A DNA stretch of 64,000 bases from NCBI GenBank assembly GCA_016183615.1, contig JACPEG010000025.1:23877-87876 (forward strand), given 5' to 3'. This DNA comes from Betaproteobacteria bacterium (GTDB lineage: Bacteria > Pseudomonadota > Gammaproteobacteria > Burkholderiales > UBA6910). Under the pieces are notes generated by a model. The model had not been told where the DNA came from. It saw nothing but the letters and a program-made list of their open reading frames with translations, and made no database searches. Every line of letters begins with the position of its first letter. The first letter of the stretch is position 1. Made by a program: the position numbers and the translations under genes. This document shows, piece by piece, positions 7,713 through 17,130 of the stretch.

Positions 7713-9367
7713 GGCTCGATCCGGTCGCGCGCCATCTCGCGGATCTTTTTGCGGCGTTCCTCGATGCGGGCGATCTCGGCCTGTTTCTCCGGGGTCAGAT
7801 TGTCCACGTTGCGCGGCGTGATCGTGGCCTTCTGGGTCCTGGCCCGTTCGATGGCTGCCTCGATCGCCGCCTTCCTTGGGTCATCCGCAGGATTTGCCGC
7901 CGCTTCCTGCATTGCAGGAGCAGGCGCAGCGTGGCTGCGGGCCGCTGCGGTCTTCCGGGCCAGCTTCTCCAGCCGCTCCTGCTTGTCCCGCTCGATGCGG
8001 AGCTGGCGGAATTCGTGCCGCGAACGGGCGAGGTCCGCGGCCTTTCTCTCCCGCTCCTTGGCCCAGATCTCGCCCTTGGCGAAGCGGTAGTACTGCACCA
8101 GCGGAATGTGGCTCGGGCACACGAAGCTGCAGCAGCCGCACTCGATGCAATCGAACAGCGAGTACTCCTGGGCCTTGCCGAAATTCCTGGCCCGGGCGAA
8201 CCAGAAGAGGTCCATGGGCTGGAGCTGCGCCGGGCAGGCCTGGGCGCAGCGCCCGCAGCGGATGCAGGGCATTGCCGGCGGTGGCGCCGGAAACAGCGCC
8301 TGGGACTTGGCGATGATGCAGTTGCTGGCCTTCACCACGGGGATGTCCGCGGAGGGCAGCTCGAAGCCCATCATGGGCCCGCCCATCAGGTAACCGCTGG
8401 TGTCGGCCAGGGGGCTGGCGAGCGCCGCCAGGTCCGCCACCCGCATCCCGAGGGGAACCTCGTAGTTGCGCGGCGCGAGCACGTTGCCCGCCACCGTCAC
8501 CACCCGGGAAACCACGGGCTCGCCGAACGCCACCGCCCGGTGCACGGTGTAGGCGGTGTGCACGTTGAAGCAGGCCATGCCGATATCCACGGGCCGCTTG
8601 CCGGAGGGCACCTCGGCCCCCGTCAGCACCTTGATTAGCTGGCGTTCTCCGCCGCCGGGATAAACCGTGGGCACCGGCACCACATCCATGCGCAGGGTGC
8701 CGCGTTTCACCGCGTTGCGCAGGGCGGCGATGGCCTCCGGCTTGTTGTCCTCGATCCCGATCAGCACTTCCTCGGCGTGCAGCATGAGCCGGATCAGGCG
8801 CACGCCCTGAACGATTTCGTCGGCCCGCTCCCGCATCAGCATGTCGTCGCAGGTGATGTAGGGTTCGCACTCGGCACCGTTGATGACCAGCGTGGAGAGC
8901 CGCTGGCGCGCCCCCGGCGAGAGCTTGACATAGCTCGGGAACGCCGCGCCGCCCAGGCCGACCACGCCCGCGTCGCGCAGCTTCAGGCGCAGGGCCTGGG
9001 GATCCAGGTTGGCGTAATCGAGCGGACCGCGCTCGACCCAGCGCTCCTCGCCGTCCGGCTCCAGCATCACGCACAGGTCTGAAAGTCCCGAGGGGTGGGG
9101 GACCGGGTGCATCTCCAGGGCCCGCACCGTTCCCGAGGTGGGGGCGTGGATCGCGGCCGAGACGTAGCCCTCGGCGCGCCCGATCATCTGCCCCTTGAGT
9201 ACCCGGTCGCCCGCCTGCACCAGCGGTTTGGCGCCGTGGCCCAGGTGCTGGTGCAGAGGCACCACCAGCCGTCGCGGCAGGGGCGCACGGGCGATGGGCA
9301 GGCGCGTGGACTCCGCCTTTCGGTCCGGAGGATGCACGCCGCCGTGGAAGCGGTGAAGCTTTCTCAT
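7709..9367 (-). CDS. rsxC: Electron transport complex subunit RsxC/RnfC
   Basis: A 552-residue peripheral subunit that in Rnf complexes oxidises NADH. It starts [17 protein letters not shown] at 9367, overlapping rsxB by ATGA. The N-terminal half holds the FMN/NADH-binding region with [13 protein letters not shown] and [14 protein letters not shown]. Two 4Fe-4S motifs follow: [12 protein letters not shown] near residue 366 and [12 protein letters not shown] near 406. After these comes an Ala/Arg/Glu-rich, coiled-coil-prone tail of about 120 residues, short compared with the repeat-laden tails of gamma-proteobacterial RsxC. Confidence 0.96.
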   Translation of the reverse strand: MRKLHRFHGGVHPPDRKAESTRLPIARAPLPRRLVVPLHQHLGHGAKPLVQAGDRVLKGQMIGRAEGYVSAAIHAPTSGTVRALEMHPVPHPSGLSDLCVMLEPDGEERWVERGPLDYANLDPQALRLKLRDAGVVGLGGAAFPSYVKLSPGARQRLSTLVINGAECEPYITCDDMLMRERADEIVQGVRLIRLMLHAEEVLIGIEDNKPEAIAALRNAVKRGTLRMDVVPVPTVYPGGGERQLIKVLTGAEVPSGKRPVDIGMACFNVHTAYTVHRAVAFGEPVVSRVVTVAGNVLAPRNYEVPLGMRVADLAALASPLADTSGYLMGGPMMGFELPSADIPVVKASNCIIAKSQALFPAPPPAMPCIRCGRCAQACPAQLQPMDLFWFARARNFGKAQEYSLFDCIECGCCSFVCPSHIPLVQYYRFAKGEIWAKERERKAADLARSRHEFRQLRIERDKQERLEKLARKTAAARSHAAPAPAMQEAAANPADDPRKAAIEAAIERARTQKATITPRNVDNLTPEKQAEIARIEERRKKIREMARDRIEP

Positions 9368-9915
9368 GCCGCGCGGGTCAGCGGGAAGACGGGATATTTC
9401 CATTTCCAGGAACCGATGCTTTCTCCGACCGGCAGCATGTGGATGCAATCGACCGGGCACGGCGCCAGGCACAGCTCGCAGCCGGTGCACTCGGCGGCGA
9501 TCACCGTGTGCATCTGCTTGGCGGCGCCGAGGATGGCGTCCACCGGGCAGGCCTGGGTGCACAGGGTGCAGCCGATGCACAGCTCCTCGTCGATGACCGC
9601 CACCGACCTGGGTTTGGGGACGCCGTGAGCGGCATTGAGGGGCTTGAACTCCGCGCCCAGCAGGTCCGCGAGCTTGTGGATGTTTTCCTCGCCCCCCGGC
9701 GGGCACTGGTTGATCTCGGCGTTCCCCTCGGCGATGGCCTGGGCGTAGGGCTTGCAGCCGGGGAACCCGCATTGCCCGCACTGGGTCTGGGGCAGGATGG
9801 CGTCGATCTTCTCCACCAGGGGATGGCCTTCCACCCGGAACCGGATGGCGGCGAAGCCCAGCACGGCGCCGATCGCCAGCGCCAGCCCGGCCATGACGAA
9901 TACGGCGGTCAGCAT
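9364..9915 (-). CDS. rsxB: Electron transport complex subunit RsxB/RnfB (ferredoxin)
   Basis: A 183-residue iron-sulfur protein. An N-terminal membrane anchor (about 4-24) is followed by a Fer4 domain with Cys 46, 49, 54 and 71 (CGQCGFPGC), then two ferredoxin-type clusters with Cys 113/116/119/123 and 143/146/149/153. It relays electrons from RsxC towards the membrane. The C-terminal tail [16 protein letters not shown] is short. It lies 45 bases after rsxA. Confidence 0.96.
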   Translation of the reverse strand: MLTAVFVMAGLALAIGAVLGFAAIRFRVEGHPLVEKIDAILPQTQCGQCGFPGCKPYAQAIAEGNAEINQCPPGGEENIHKLADLLGAEFKPLNAAHGVPKPRSVAVIDEELCIGCTLCTQACPVDAILGAAKQMHTVIAAECTGCELCLAPCPVDCIHMLPVGESIGSWKWKYPVFPLTRAA

Positions 9916-9960
9916 GTTACGAAGGTGGGAGTCGGAAGACGGAAAACGGAAGGGGTCATG

Positions 9961-10536
9961 TCACTTCACCAGGCCGGCGAAGCCCATGAAGGCGAGGCTC
10001 ATCAGTCCCGCGGTCACCATGGCGATGGCCGACCCCCTGAAAATGCCAGGCACGTCCGCAGCCTCGATCCGCTCCCGGATTCCCGCGAACAGGATGAGCG
10101 CCAGGGAGAAGCCCAGCGCCCCGCCCATGCCGAAGAACAGGGACTCGACGAAGTCGTGCTTCGCCTGGACGTTGAGCAGCGGGATGCCCAGCACCGCGCA
10201 GTTGGTGGTGATGAGGGGCAGGTAGATGCCGAGCACCTGGTAGAGCACCGGGCTGGTTTTCCGGATCGCCATCTCGGTGAACTGCACGATGCCCGCGATC
10301 ACCACGATGAAGGAGAGCGTGGTGAGATAGGCGAGATCCGGGCCCAGCAGGTACTTGTTGACGAGGTAGCTGGTGCCCGAGCCCAGCGTCAGCACGAAGG
10401 TGGTGGCTGCCCCCATGCCGAGGGCCGTCTCGAGTTTCCGCGATACCCCCATGAACGGGCACAGGCCGAGGATTTTCACCATCACGATGTTGTTGACGAA
10501 CACCGTGCCGACCAGGATGAGCAGATAGCCTTCCAT
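9961..10536 (-). CDS. rsxA: Electron transport complex subunit RsxA/RnfA
   Basis: A 191-residue six-helix membrane subunit, first gene of the rsx operon. [20 protein letters not shown] opens the protein; the cysteines in [10 protein letters not shown] and TTNCAVLG coordinate iron in the membrane core with RsxE. I chose the ATG at 10536 because RsxA homologues begin there; an open extension to 10596 lies in the promoter. The Rnf complex couples NADH:ferredoxin electron transfer to ion movement, or in the Rsx role keeps SoxR reduced; no nif or soxR gene in the window decides between these. Confidence 0.96.
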   Translation of the reverse strand: MEGYLLILVGTVFVNNIVMVKILGLCPFMGVSRKLETALGMGAATTFVLTLGSGTSYLVNKYLLGPDLAYLTTLSFIVVIAGIVQFTEMAIRKTSPVLYQVLGIYLPLITTNCAVLGIPLLNVQAKHDFVESLFFGMGGALGFSLALILFAGIRERIEAADVPGIFRGSAIAMVTAGLMSLAFMGFAGLVK

Positions 10537-10595
10537 CAGGATGCGGCCGGAATGTCGATTCGCGGGAGGAGGACGCGTGGATTTTGCACCGCGCA

Positions 10596-10624
10596 ATTAT
10601 CGCCGGAGCGCCGCGCCCCATCAA
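10596..10624 (-). promoter_or_regulatory. Predicted sigma70 promoter of the rsx operon
   Basis: On the minus strand TTGATG (10624-10619) and GATAAT (10601-10596) have the ideal 17-base spacing, giving a start near 10589 and a leader of about 50 bases before rsxA. Confidence 0.55.
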
Positions 10625-10628
10625 CCCC

Positions 10629-10673
10629 GCCGCCCTTATATGTTTATGAATTCCGGTTATAACCGGGCGGCGC
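10629..10673. repeat. Inverted repeat between ald and rsxA
   Basis: CGCCGCCC and GGGCGGCG form outer arms around an AT-rich centre containing the perfect palindrome CCGGTTATAACCGG (10653-10666). It lies just after the ald stop and before the rsx promoter, so could terminate ald or bind a regulator. Confidence 0.4.
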
Positions 10674-10675
10674 CG

Positions 10676-11791
10676 TCAGGCGCCGAGGACCGTGCTCACC
10701 GGTGTGAACGAATAACCCAGATCTTCGGCGACGCCGGGGTGGGTCACGGTTCCGAGATGAACCTGCAGCCCCCCGGCAAATCCCGGGTCAGCCGACAGAG
10801 CGCGGCCCACGCCGAGATCGGCGAGGCGAAGCGCGTAGGGCAGCGTGGCCTGGGTGAGCGCCAGGGTGGAGGTGCGGGCCGTTGCCGAGGGTATGTTGGT
10901 AACGCAGTAGTGCACCACCCCTTCCTCGACGTAAAGGGGCTCCGAATGGCTGGTGGGCCGGGAGGTTTCGGCGCATCCGCCCTGGTCGATGGAGACATCC
11001 ACCAGCACCGAGCCCGGCCGCATTGCGGCCACCAGCTCGCGCGAAATCAGCTTGGGCGCGCGCTTGCCCGGCACCAGTACCGCGCCGATCACCAGGTCCG
11101 CATCCGGCACCAGGGCCTCTATGCTCGAGGCATCGGAGCAGCGGGTCTTGAGGGCGCTGCCGAGCGCGTCCTGCAGCCGCCCCATGCGCGCCGGATTGCG
11201 ATCGAGCAGGGTGACGTCGGCGCCGAGTCCGATGGCCATGCGCGCCGCATTGGAGCCCACGACGCCGCCGCCGAGGATCAGCACCTTTGCCGGGGCCACC
11301 CCGGGAACGCCGGGCAGCAATACGCCGCTGCCGCCGTTGGGCGTGGTGAGCGCCCAGGCTCCCGCCAGCACCGCGAGGCGCCCGGCTACCTGGGACATGG
11401 GCGTGAGCAGCGGCAGCTCCCCGGCCGGGCCGGTGACGGTCTCGTAGCCGACCGCGGTGGCCCTTCGCTCCACCAGCTGGCGCGCGAACTCCGGAGCCGT
11501 GGCGAGGTGCAGGTAGCAGAACAGGATCAGCCCTTCCCGCAGGTAGCGGAACTCGTCGGGCTGAAGCTCCTTCACCTTCACGACCAGGTCGGCGGCGAAC
11601 ACCTCGCCCGCCGTCGCGACGATTTCTGCGCCGGCGTCGACGTAGCGCCCGTCGGGGAATCCGGTCCGGAATCCCGCGCCGGACTGCACCCGCGCCCGGT
11701 GGCCGGCTGCAACCAGAGCCGCCACTCCCGCCGGGGTCAGCCCGACGCGGTATTCGTGGTTCTTGGTCTCTTTCGGAACGCCGATGAGCAT
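10676..11791 (-). CDS. ald: Alanine dehydrogenase
   Basis: A 371-residue NAD-dependent enzyme interconverting L-alanine and pyruvate plus ammonia. It starts MLIGVPKETKNHEYRVGLTP, the classic Ald N terminus, preceded by GAGG; a further ATG at 11809 would add six untypical residues. The catalytic lysine lies in VVKVKEL (about 74) and the histidine in CYLHLA (about 95). The Rossmann loop is LILGGGVVGSNAARMA. The C-terminal third has VTNIPSATARTSTLALTQAT. Monocistronic on present evidence, with a palindromic repeat separating it from pyrD. Confidence 0.95.
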   Translation of the reverse strand: MLIGVPKETKNHEYRVGLTPAGVAALVAAGHRARVQSGAGFRTGFPDGRYVDAGAEIVATAGEVFAADLVVKVKELQPDEFRYLREGLILFCYLHLATAPEFARQLVERRATAVGYETVTGPAGELPLLTPMSQVAGRLAVLAGAWALTTPNGGSGVLLPGVPGVAPAKVLILGGGVVGSNAARMAIGLGADVTLLDRNPARMGRLQDALGSALKTRCSDASSIEALVPDADLVIGAVLVPGKRAPKLISRELVAAMRPGSVLVDVSIDQGGCAETSRPTSHSEPLYVEEGVVHYCVTNIPSATARTSTLALTQATLPYALRLADLGVGRALSADPGFAGGLQVHLGTVTHPGVAEDLGYSFTPVSTVLGA

Positions 11792-11809
11792 GGGCAATAC
11801 CTCGATCAT

Positions 11810-11880
11810 GTAGGGCGGATAAAGCGCAGCGTATCCGCCATTCGGAGGTGGATTCGGCCTGCGGCCTTAATCCACCCTAC
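11810..11880 (-). repeat. Palindromic intergenic repeat, GTAGGGTGG family, copy 2
   Basis: Bounded by GTAGGGCGGATA and TAATCCACCCTAC, with the same GGCCTGCGGCC inner palindrome as the copy at 4091-4158. The terminal GTAG (minus strand) supplies the TAG stop of pyrD. Confidence 0.75.
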
Positions 11881-12902
11881 GAGCTGCGTTGTGCTCCCGC
11901 CAGGGCCGCAACGGTCTCGCGCACCAGAGCGGGACCGGCGTAGATGAGCCCGGTATAGATTTGGACCAGGGAGGCCCCGGCCTCGATCTTTTCGGTCGCG
12001 TCGTCCGGGGCCATGATTCCCCCGACGCCGATGACGGGTACTTCGCCGGCCAGAGCCCGCGACAGGCGCTTGACCACCTCGGTGGCGCGCGCCCGCAACG
12101 GCGCTCCGCTCAATCCGCCGGCCTCGCCGGCCTGAGGCAGTCCCTCCACCCCCTGCCGGGATACGGTCGTGTTGGTCGCGATTACCGCGTCCACCCGGTG
12201 TGACCTGAGCAGTCCTGCGATGGCGCCGATCTGCTCGGGCTCCAGGTCCGGCGCGATCTTCAGCGCCAGCGGCACGCTCCTGCCGTGCTGTTGCGCGAGC
12301 AGCGCCTGCTCCTTCTTGAGGGCGCCGAGCAACCGGTCTAGCTCCCCCGCTTCCTGCAACTGCCGCAGGTCTGTCGTGTTGGGGGAGGAGATGTTGACCG
12401 TCACGTAGCTCGCCTGGGCGTAGACCTTGCGCAGGCACGCCAGGTAATCGTCGGTGGCGCGCTCGATGGGCGTATCGAAGTTCTTGCCGATGTTGATCCC
12501 GAGAACGCCGCGGTAGCGGGCGCGCTGCACGTTCTCCACCAGCCGGTCCACGCCGTCGTTGTTGAAGCCCATGCGGTTGATGATGGCGCCCGCTTCGGGA
12601 ATGCGGAACAGGCGCGGCTTCGGATTCCCCGGCTGGGGGCGCGGGGTCACGGTGCCGATCTCGAGGAAGCCGAATCCGAGCGCGGCCAGCGCGTCGACGT
12701 ACTCGCCGTTCTTGTCGAGGCCGGCGGCGAGGCCGACGGGATTCGGAAACGCCAGACCCATGACGGGCACGGGCCGGGAGGGGAGGGGACCGGAGCGGGT
12801 CAGGCCAAGCGCGCGCAGCGCGCTGAGGGAATCGAGGGTGAAACGGTGGGCGGTTTCGGGATCGAGGCTGAACAGCAGCGCGCGCAGGGTGGGATAGAGC
12901 AT
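11877..12902 (-). CDS. pyrD: Dihydroorotate dehydrogenase (quinone), class 2
   Basis: A 341-residue membrane-associated flavoenzyme of pyrimidine synthesis. The N-terminal helix [20 protein letters not shown] is the membrane-docking element of class 2 enzymes. The FMN region has [16 protein letters not shown]; the catalytic serine lies in [27 protein letters not shown] and [11 protein letters not shown] form the phosphate-binding part. It sits 32 bases after bpt in the order aat-bpt-pyrD. The stop codon comes from the adjoining repeat. Confidence 0.97.
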   Translation of the reverse strand: MLYPTLRALLFSLDPETAHRFTLDSLSALRALGLTRSGPLPSRPVPVMGLAFPNPVGLAAGLDKNGEYVDALAALGFGFLEIGTVTPRPQPGNPKPRLFRIPEAGAIINRMGFNNDGVDRLVENVQRARYRGVLGINIGKNFDTPIERATDDYLACLRKVYAQASYVTVNISSPNTTDLRQLQEAGELDRLLGALKKEQALLAQQHGRSVPLALKIAPDLEPEQIGAIAGLLRSHRVDAVIATNTTVSRQGVEGLPQAGEAGGLSGAPLRARATEVVKRLSRALAGEVPVIGVGGIMAPDDATEKIEAGASLVQIYTGLIYAGPALVRETVAALAGAQRSS

Positions 12903-12934
12903 GCGGCGATTTTACCAGCCGCCACGACCGGCGA

Positions 12935-13669
12935 TCAGCCTTGAGGATCCGGGAGCAATTGCCAGCGGCCGTTGACCAGGCCCTCCATGGGGCGGAATTT
13001 GGCCTTGTAGGCCATCTTCTGGCTCTCTGCGATCCAGTAGCCCAGGTACAGATACGGCAGCCCCAGCTTGCGGCACAGCTCGACCTGCCACAGGATGTTG
13101 TAGGTGCCGAAGCTCGCGCCCGGGACGTCGGGGTCGAAGAAGGTGTAGACCGAGGACAGGCCGTCGGCGAGCTGGTCAACGATGCTCACCATGCGCAGCA
13201 GCGGTCCCTCGTGGAACTCCACCAGCTTGGAGCTCACGTTGCTCTGGAGCAGGAAGTGCCGGTACTGCTCGCGGCTGTCCTGGTCCATGCCGCCGCCGCT
13301 GTGGCGCCGGGCCTGGTAGCGCAGGTAAAGGCCATAGTGCTCGGGGCTGTAGTGCAGATCGAGGACCCGGGCGGAGAGGGTGCAGTGGCGGTTCCAGGCG
13401 CGGCGCTGGGCGCGCCCCGGCCGGAACTCCCCGGTGACGATGCGCACCGGCACGCAGGCGCGGCAGTTGTCGCAGTGGGGACGGTAAGTGAAGGCGCCGC
13501 TGCGGCGGAAGCCCGCCCGCACCAGTTCCCCATAGACGCGGGTGTCGATCAGGTGGCTGGGGGTCGCTACCTGGGAGCGGGCCATCCGGCCCGGCAGGTA
13601 GCTGCAGGGATAGGGCGCTGTCGCATAGAACTGCAGCACCGACAGCGGAAAGTCATTCAGGAAGGTCAT
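12935..13669 (-). CDS. bpt: Aspartate/glutamate leucyltransferase (Bpt)
   Basis: A 244-residue aminoacyl-transferase that adds leucine from Leu-tRNA to proteins with N-terminal Asp or Glu, marking them for the ClpAP/ClpS N-end-rule pathway. Conserved features are [20 protein letters not shown], the cysteine cluster [12 protein letters not shown] near residue 66, and [20 protein letters not shown] plus YLYLGYWI towards the C terminus. The start overlaps the end of aat by 17 bases. Confidence 0.95.
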   Translation of the reverse strand: MTFLNDFPLSVLQFYATAPYPCSYLPGRMARSQVATPSHLIDTRVYGELVRAGFRRSGAFTYRPHCDNCRACVPVRIVTGEFRPGRAQRRAWNRHCTLSARVLDLHYSPEHYGLYLRYQARRHSGGGMDQDSREQYRHFLLQSNVSSKLVEFHEGPLLRMVSIVDQLADGLSSVYTFFDPDVPGASFGTYNILWQVELCRKLGLPYLYLGYWIAESQKMAYKAKFRPMEGLVNGRWQLLPDPQG

Positions 13670-14351
13670 GGTCGAATTTCCACCTGCCGACGATTCCCGG
13701 ACAGTTTACCAACTCCGCGAGCCTTAGACTAAATTCCGCGCGTGAAATCTCCCGGGCGCCGAAGGACGCGAGATGGGGCGTGTTCATCTGGCAGTCGATG
13801 AGGCCGAACCGCCAGCGGGCGAGCTGCCGCACCAGGGCGACCAGCGCGATCTTCGAGGCATCGGTTTCGCGGGCGAACATGGACTCGCCGAAAAACGCCC
13901 GTCCCAGGGCCACCCCGTACAGCCCTCCCGCGAGCCGGCCGCCGATCCAGGTTTCCACCGAATGGGCGAGCCCGGCCTGGTGCAGCCGGGAGTACGCGGC
14001 GACCATGGCGGGATGGATCCAGGTCCCGGTCTGGCCGCGGCGGGGCTCGGCGCACGCTTCCATGACCTCGCGGAAGGCGTGGTCGGTGCGGACCTCGTAA
14101 TCGTGCAACTTGAGCCGCTTGCGCAGGGACCGGGAAACCTTGAGCTCCGCGGGAAACAGCACCATGCGCGGGTCGGGACTCCACCACAGAATGGGATCGC
14201 CCCGGTTGAACCAGGGGAAAATGCCCTGGCGGTAGGCAAGAACCAGCCGCTCCGGGGCGAGGTCGCCGCCGGCGGCGAGCAGCCCGTTGGGTTCTTCGAG
14301 CGCCCGCTCAACGGGAGGAAACGGGTCGCGCGGGCGCAGCCAGGGAATCAA
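13653..14351 (-). CDS. aat: Leucyl/phenylalanyl-tRNA-protein transferase (Aat)
   Basis: A 232-residue enzyme that attaches Leu or Phe to proteins with N-terminal Arg or Lys. Signatures: [43 protein letters not shown], and [18 protein letters not shown] take the TTG at 14351 as start, giving [17 protein letters not shown] as the usual opening of betaproteobacterial Aat. The ATG at 14414 would add 21 residues encoded by a palindromic repeat. The gene overlaps bpt, so the two N-end-rule transferases are co-translated. Confidence 0.93.
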   Translation of the reverse strand: MIPWLRPRDPFPPVERALEEPNGLLAAGGDLAPERLVLAYRQGIFPWFNRGDPILWWSPDPRMVLFPAELKVSRSLRKRLKLHDYEVRTDHAFREVMEACAEPRRGQTGTWIHPAMVAAYSRLHQAGLAHSVETWIGGRLAGGLYGVALGRAFFGESMFARETDASKIALVALVRQLARWRFGLIDCQMNTPHLASFGAREISRAEFSLRLAELVNCPGIVGRWKFDHDLPE

Positions 14352-14353
14352 GG

Positions 14354-14414
14354 AAGTGAACGGTGAATATGAACGGCCAGTGCGAACGGCGCATCGCCAT
14401 TCGCTTCCGTTCAC
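14354..14414. repeat. Imperfect palindrome upstream of aat
   Basis: GTGAACGG (14356-14363) and CCGTTCAC (14406-14413) are inverted arms, with an inner GGCG-cat-CGCC. It fills nearly the whole gap between aat and the Rieske gene, and its presence argues against the upstream ATG as aat start. Confidence 0.5.
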
Positions 14415-14439
14415 TGTTTACCGTTCAGACCTTCCGCCG

Positions 14440-15150
14440 TCAACAGGTCACCTGCTGCCGGCAGAAGCTGGAAAGCTCGCTGACCACGGCACCTCCGTCC
14501 ACCAGGCCGCGGGCCCGGGCCGCGCTACCATGATCCAGGGCGAGCTTGAAGTCGTACTTCTCGAAGAACTTGTTGAACAGCTCGCCCCCCAGGGTGCCGA
14601 CGGCGTGGATCTCGTCGCGTCCCGTGTCGTATTCCAGCAGGATGGCGGCCAGCGGCTGCTTGGCGGGTCCCGACACCACGGTGGCGCCGCGGGCCGGATC
14701 GTACTCGCTGTGCTCGGCGCAGCAATGGATCATGTGGGCTCGGGCGGTGGGTGAAGCGGTTTTTCCGTCGCGGTAGCTGATGAAGCTGATCTGCCGGGTG
14801 GGATACGCGAGACGGTGGGCGCAGATGGCGGAGTAGGCGACGACGGAGCGCGCCGTGCCGACGCCACCCTGCCACTGGTATTCGACCCCGCCTTCGGTTT
14901 TCAGCGTCATCGCCTGGAGCGCGGGCCGGCCAAGGTTGAGCAGGAAGCAGGGCGTGCTGGCGTAGGGGTAGTGAAAGATATAGTTGCGGTTGGCGACGAG
15001 GGTGGCGGCCCGCAGGGGCTTTCCGTACTCGTCCACCAGCAGGGCGCGCGAATAGAGCCGCGGCGCCGCGTAGGCGGGAACGGCCGCATGCCCTCCGGCC
15101 GCCAGTGCCGCGCCGGCGGCGCACGCCTTCATGAATTCCCGCCGTTCCAC
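14440..15150 (-). CDS. Tat-exported Rieske-type 2Fe-2S protein
   Basis: A 236-residue protein with a twin-arginine-like leader: RREFMK at residues 3-8, then an Ala/Gly-rich hydrophobic stretch ending near AVPAYA. The Rieske ligands appear as C-A-H in AICAHRLAYP and C-A-E-H in IHCCAEHSEYDPARG, followed by a Pro-loop-like GPAKQPL. The spacing between the two motifs (about 32 residues) is longer than in plant-type ferredoxin Rieske domains. It is 11 bases downstream of sodC in the same direction. No cytochrome b or oxidase large subunit is adjacent, so its partner is unknown. Confidence 0.8.
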   Translation of the reverse strand: MERREFMKACAAGAALAAGGHAAVPAYAAPRLYSRALLVDEYGKPLRAATLVANRNYIFHYPYASTPCFLLNLGRPALQAMTLKTEGGVEYQWQGGVGTARSVVAYSAICAHRLAYPTRQISFISYRDGKTASPTARAHMIHCCAEHSEYDPARGATVVSGPAKQPLAAILLEYDTGRDEIHAVGTLGGELFNKFFEKYDFKLALDHGSAARARGLVDGGAVVSELSSFCRQQVTC

Positions 15151-15161
15151 GGCCGATACGC

Positions 15162-15701
15162 TCAGTAGCGGGACGTGCCGCCCGACTGGGTCATCACGAT
15201 CACGCCGCAGGCGACGCGGGCCCCGGAGTTGCCGGTGGGCTGGGTCTTGAAGTCATCGGGCGCGGCGTGAACAATCATGCCCCTGCCGCCGATGTTGCCT
15301 TCGCCTGAGCCCAGGGTGAGGCCTTCCACCTCGATTTCCAGGCGGGCGACGCCGCTGGCATCCGCATTCAGGTTGCCCAGGCCGCCGGCGTGGCGCTCGG
15401 CGCCGCTGGCGCCGCCGTGGGGCTTCTTGTGGGGATTGAAGTGGCCTCCCGCGCTCATGCCGTCGCCGGAACCGCAGTCCCCCTTCTCGTGGATGTGAAA
15501 GCCGTGCAGGCCGGGCGCAAGGCCGCGCACCTCGGCTTTCACCAGCATTTTGCTGCCCTTGGGCGTGAAACTGACGCTGCCCGTTACATTGTTGCCCCTG
15601 GTGGCATCCAGCCGGGCGCCGGCGGACGGACCCGGGTCGGACATGGTGGCGCAGGCGGCAAGCAATGCGGCCGCGGATGCGACGCTGATCGGAGCCTTCA
15701 T
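15162..15701 (-). CDS. sodC: Cu/Zn superoxide dismutase, lipoprotein
   Basis: A 179-residue periplasmic SodC. The N terminus ends in a lipobox-like LLAAC (Cys 17), so it is probably lipid-anchored. Copper and zinc ligands lie in HGFHIHEKGDC, GGHFNPHKKPHG and ERHAGGLGNL, and in MIVHAAPDD; the structural disulfide uses Cys in KGDCGSG and RVACGVIV. It dismutates superoxide in the periplasm. A good Shine-Dalgarno (GAGGAGG) precedes the ATG. It heads a two-gene unit with the Rieske protein. Confidence 0.95.
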   Translation of the reverse strand: MKAPISVASAAALLAACATMSDPGPSAGARLDATRGNNVTGSVSFTPKGSKMLVKAEVRGLAPGLHGFHIHEKGDCGSGDGMSAGGHFNPHKKPHGGASGAERHAGGLGNLNADASGVARLEIEVEGLTLGSGEGNIGGRGMIVHAAPDDFKTQPTGNSGARVACGVIVMTQSGGTSRY

Positions 15702-15795
15702 GACGGTTCCTCCTCGTTGTTATTGACGGGATAAGTCATTTTAGACAGCTTCCAAACCCAACAAAACCATGCCGGTTGCAGGGATTAGCCGGGCC

Positions 15796-17130
15796 TCACG
15801 CCGACATCCGGTCCACCTCGGCCGCCATTTGTCGCAGCGCGTCGGATATGACTACGGGATAGGCCGGCGCGGCTTCCAGGCGACGCAGGTCCGCGGGCAG
15901 CAGCGCGTATTGCTGGAGCGCCCGGACCCGGATTTCTGACAGGCTTCGCAGTGGCGCCAGGCGCCGGCCGCCGGCCATCTGCGGCCGCACCAGGCCTTCT
16001 CCGCCCGGGGCGTCATCCTCCACCGTCATGAGGTCTTCGCGCATCCTGCCATCGGCGCCATAGCGCCGGTACACCTGCTTGCGTCCCGGCCAGGTGGCCT
16101 TGCCCTCGGAGCGCTTGCGCCGCGGGCGTCCCGCGTATTCCATGAGCTTGTACACGCTGTCGAGGGAGGGCGCGTCGCCGGAGGTGACGAGGCTGGTGCC
16201 GACGCCGAAGCCGTCGATGGGCGCGCCCGCGTCCATCAGCGCCTTGAGCCGGTATTCGTCCAGGTTGCCGCTGGCGAAGATCACCGTCTTCGAAAGGCCG
16301 CCCTGGTCGAGGATGCGCCGCACCTTGCGCGCGTGGGCGGCGAGGTCGCCGCTGTCGAGCCGTACCCCCTTGATGGCAATGCCTTCGGCGGCGAGCTTCG
16401 GGGCCAGGGCCACCACCTTGCGCGCCGCCGCCTCGGTGTCGTAGGTGTCGATGAGCAGCACCGCATTGCCGGGAAACGACCGCGCGAAATGCTCGAAGGC
16501 CGCGGGCTCGTCGTCGTGGGCCTGGACGAAGGAATGGGCCATGGTGCCGTAGACGGGGATGCCGAAGCGGGCCCCGGCCAGCACCGTCGCGGTGCCCGAA
16601 AACCCCGCCAGGTAACTGGCGCGGGCGGCGAGCAGCCCGGCCTCCGCGCCGTGGGCCCGCCGCAGGCCGAAATCCACCAGCAGCTTCGCCGGCGCCGCCA
16701 GCACCGAGCGGGCCGCCTTGGAGGCCACCAGCGTCGAGAAGTGGAGCAAATTGATGAGGCGGGTTTCCACCAGCTGAGCCTGGGGCAGCGGCGCGGTCAC
16801 CCGCAGGATCGGCTCGTTGGGAAAAACCACGGTGCCCTCGGGAATCGCGTGAACGTCCCCCGTGAAGCGCAGCGTCTCCAGGTAATCCACCAGATCCTTG
16901 CTGAACAGGCCGCTTCCCGCGATCCATTCCAGCTCTTCCGGCCCGAAGCGCAGGTTTTCCAGGAAGTCGAGGGCCTGCTCCAGGCCGGCGGTCACCAGGA
17001 AGTTGCGCTCGGGAGGAAGCTTGCGCACGAAGAACTCGAACACCGCCGGCTCCTCCATGCGCTGTTCCAGGTAGCCCTGGAGCATGGTGAGCTGGTAGAG
17101 GTCGGTGAGCAGCGGGCTGGTTAGCAGCAT
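15796..17130 (-). CDS. pncB: Nicotinate phosphoribosyltransferase
   Basis: A 444-residue enzyme converting nicotinate and PRPP to nicotinate mononucleotide. It begins MLLTSPLLTDLYQLTMLQGY, typical of the family. The phosphoribosyl-binding core has FGLRRAHGAEAGLLAARASY, YGTMAHSFVQAHDDE, GVRLDSGDLAAHARKVR and DGFGVGTSLVTSGDAPSLD. TGA of pncA and ATG of pncB share one base (TGATG), so translation is coupled. Together they salvage nicotinamide into NAD. Confidence 0.95.
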   Translation of the reverse strand: MLLTSPLLTDLYQLTMLQGYLEQRMEEPAVFEFFVRKLPPERNFLVTAGLEQALDFLENLRFGPEELEWIAGSGLFSKDLVDYLETLRFTGDVHAIPEGTVVFPNEPILRVTAPLPQAQLVETRLINLLHFSTLVASKAARSVLAAPAKLLVDFGLRRAHGAEAGLLAARASYLAGFSGTATVLAGARFGIPVYGTMAHSFVQAHDDEPAAFEHFARSFPGNAVLLIDTYDTEAAARKVVALAPKLAAEGIAIKGVRLDSGDLAAHARKVRRILDQGGLSKTVIFASGNLDEYRLKALMDAGAPIDGFGVGTSLVTSGDAPSLDSVYKLMEYAGRPRRKRSEGKATWPGRKQVYRRYGADGRMREDLMTVEDDAPGGEGLVRPQMAGGRRLAPLRSLSEIRVRALQQYALLPADLRRLEAAPAYPVVISDALRQMAAEVDRMSA

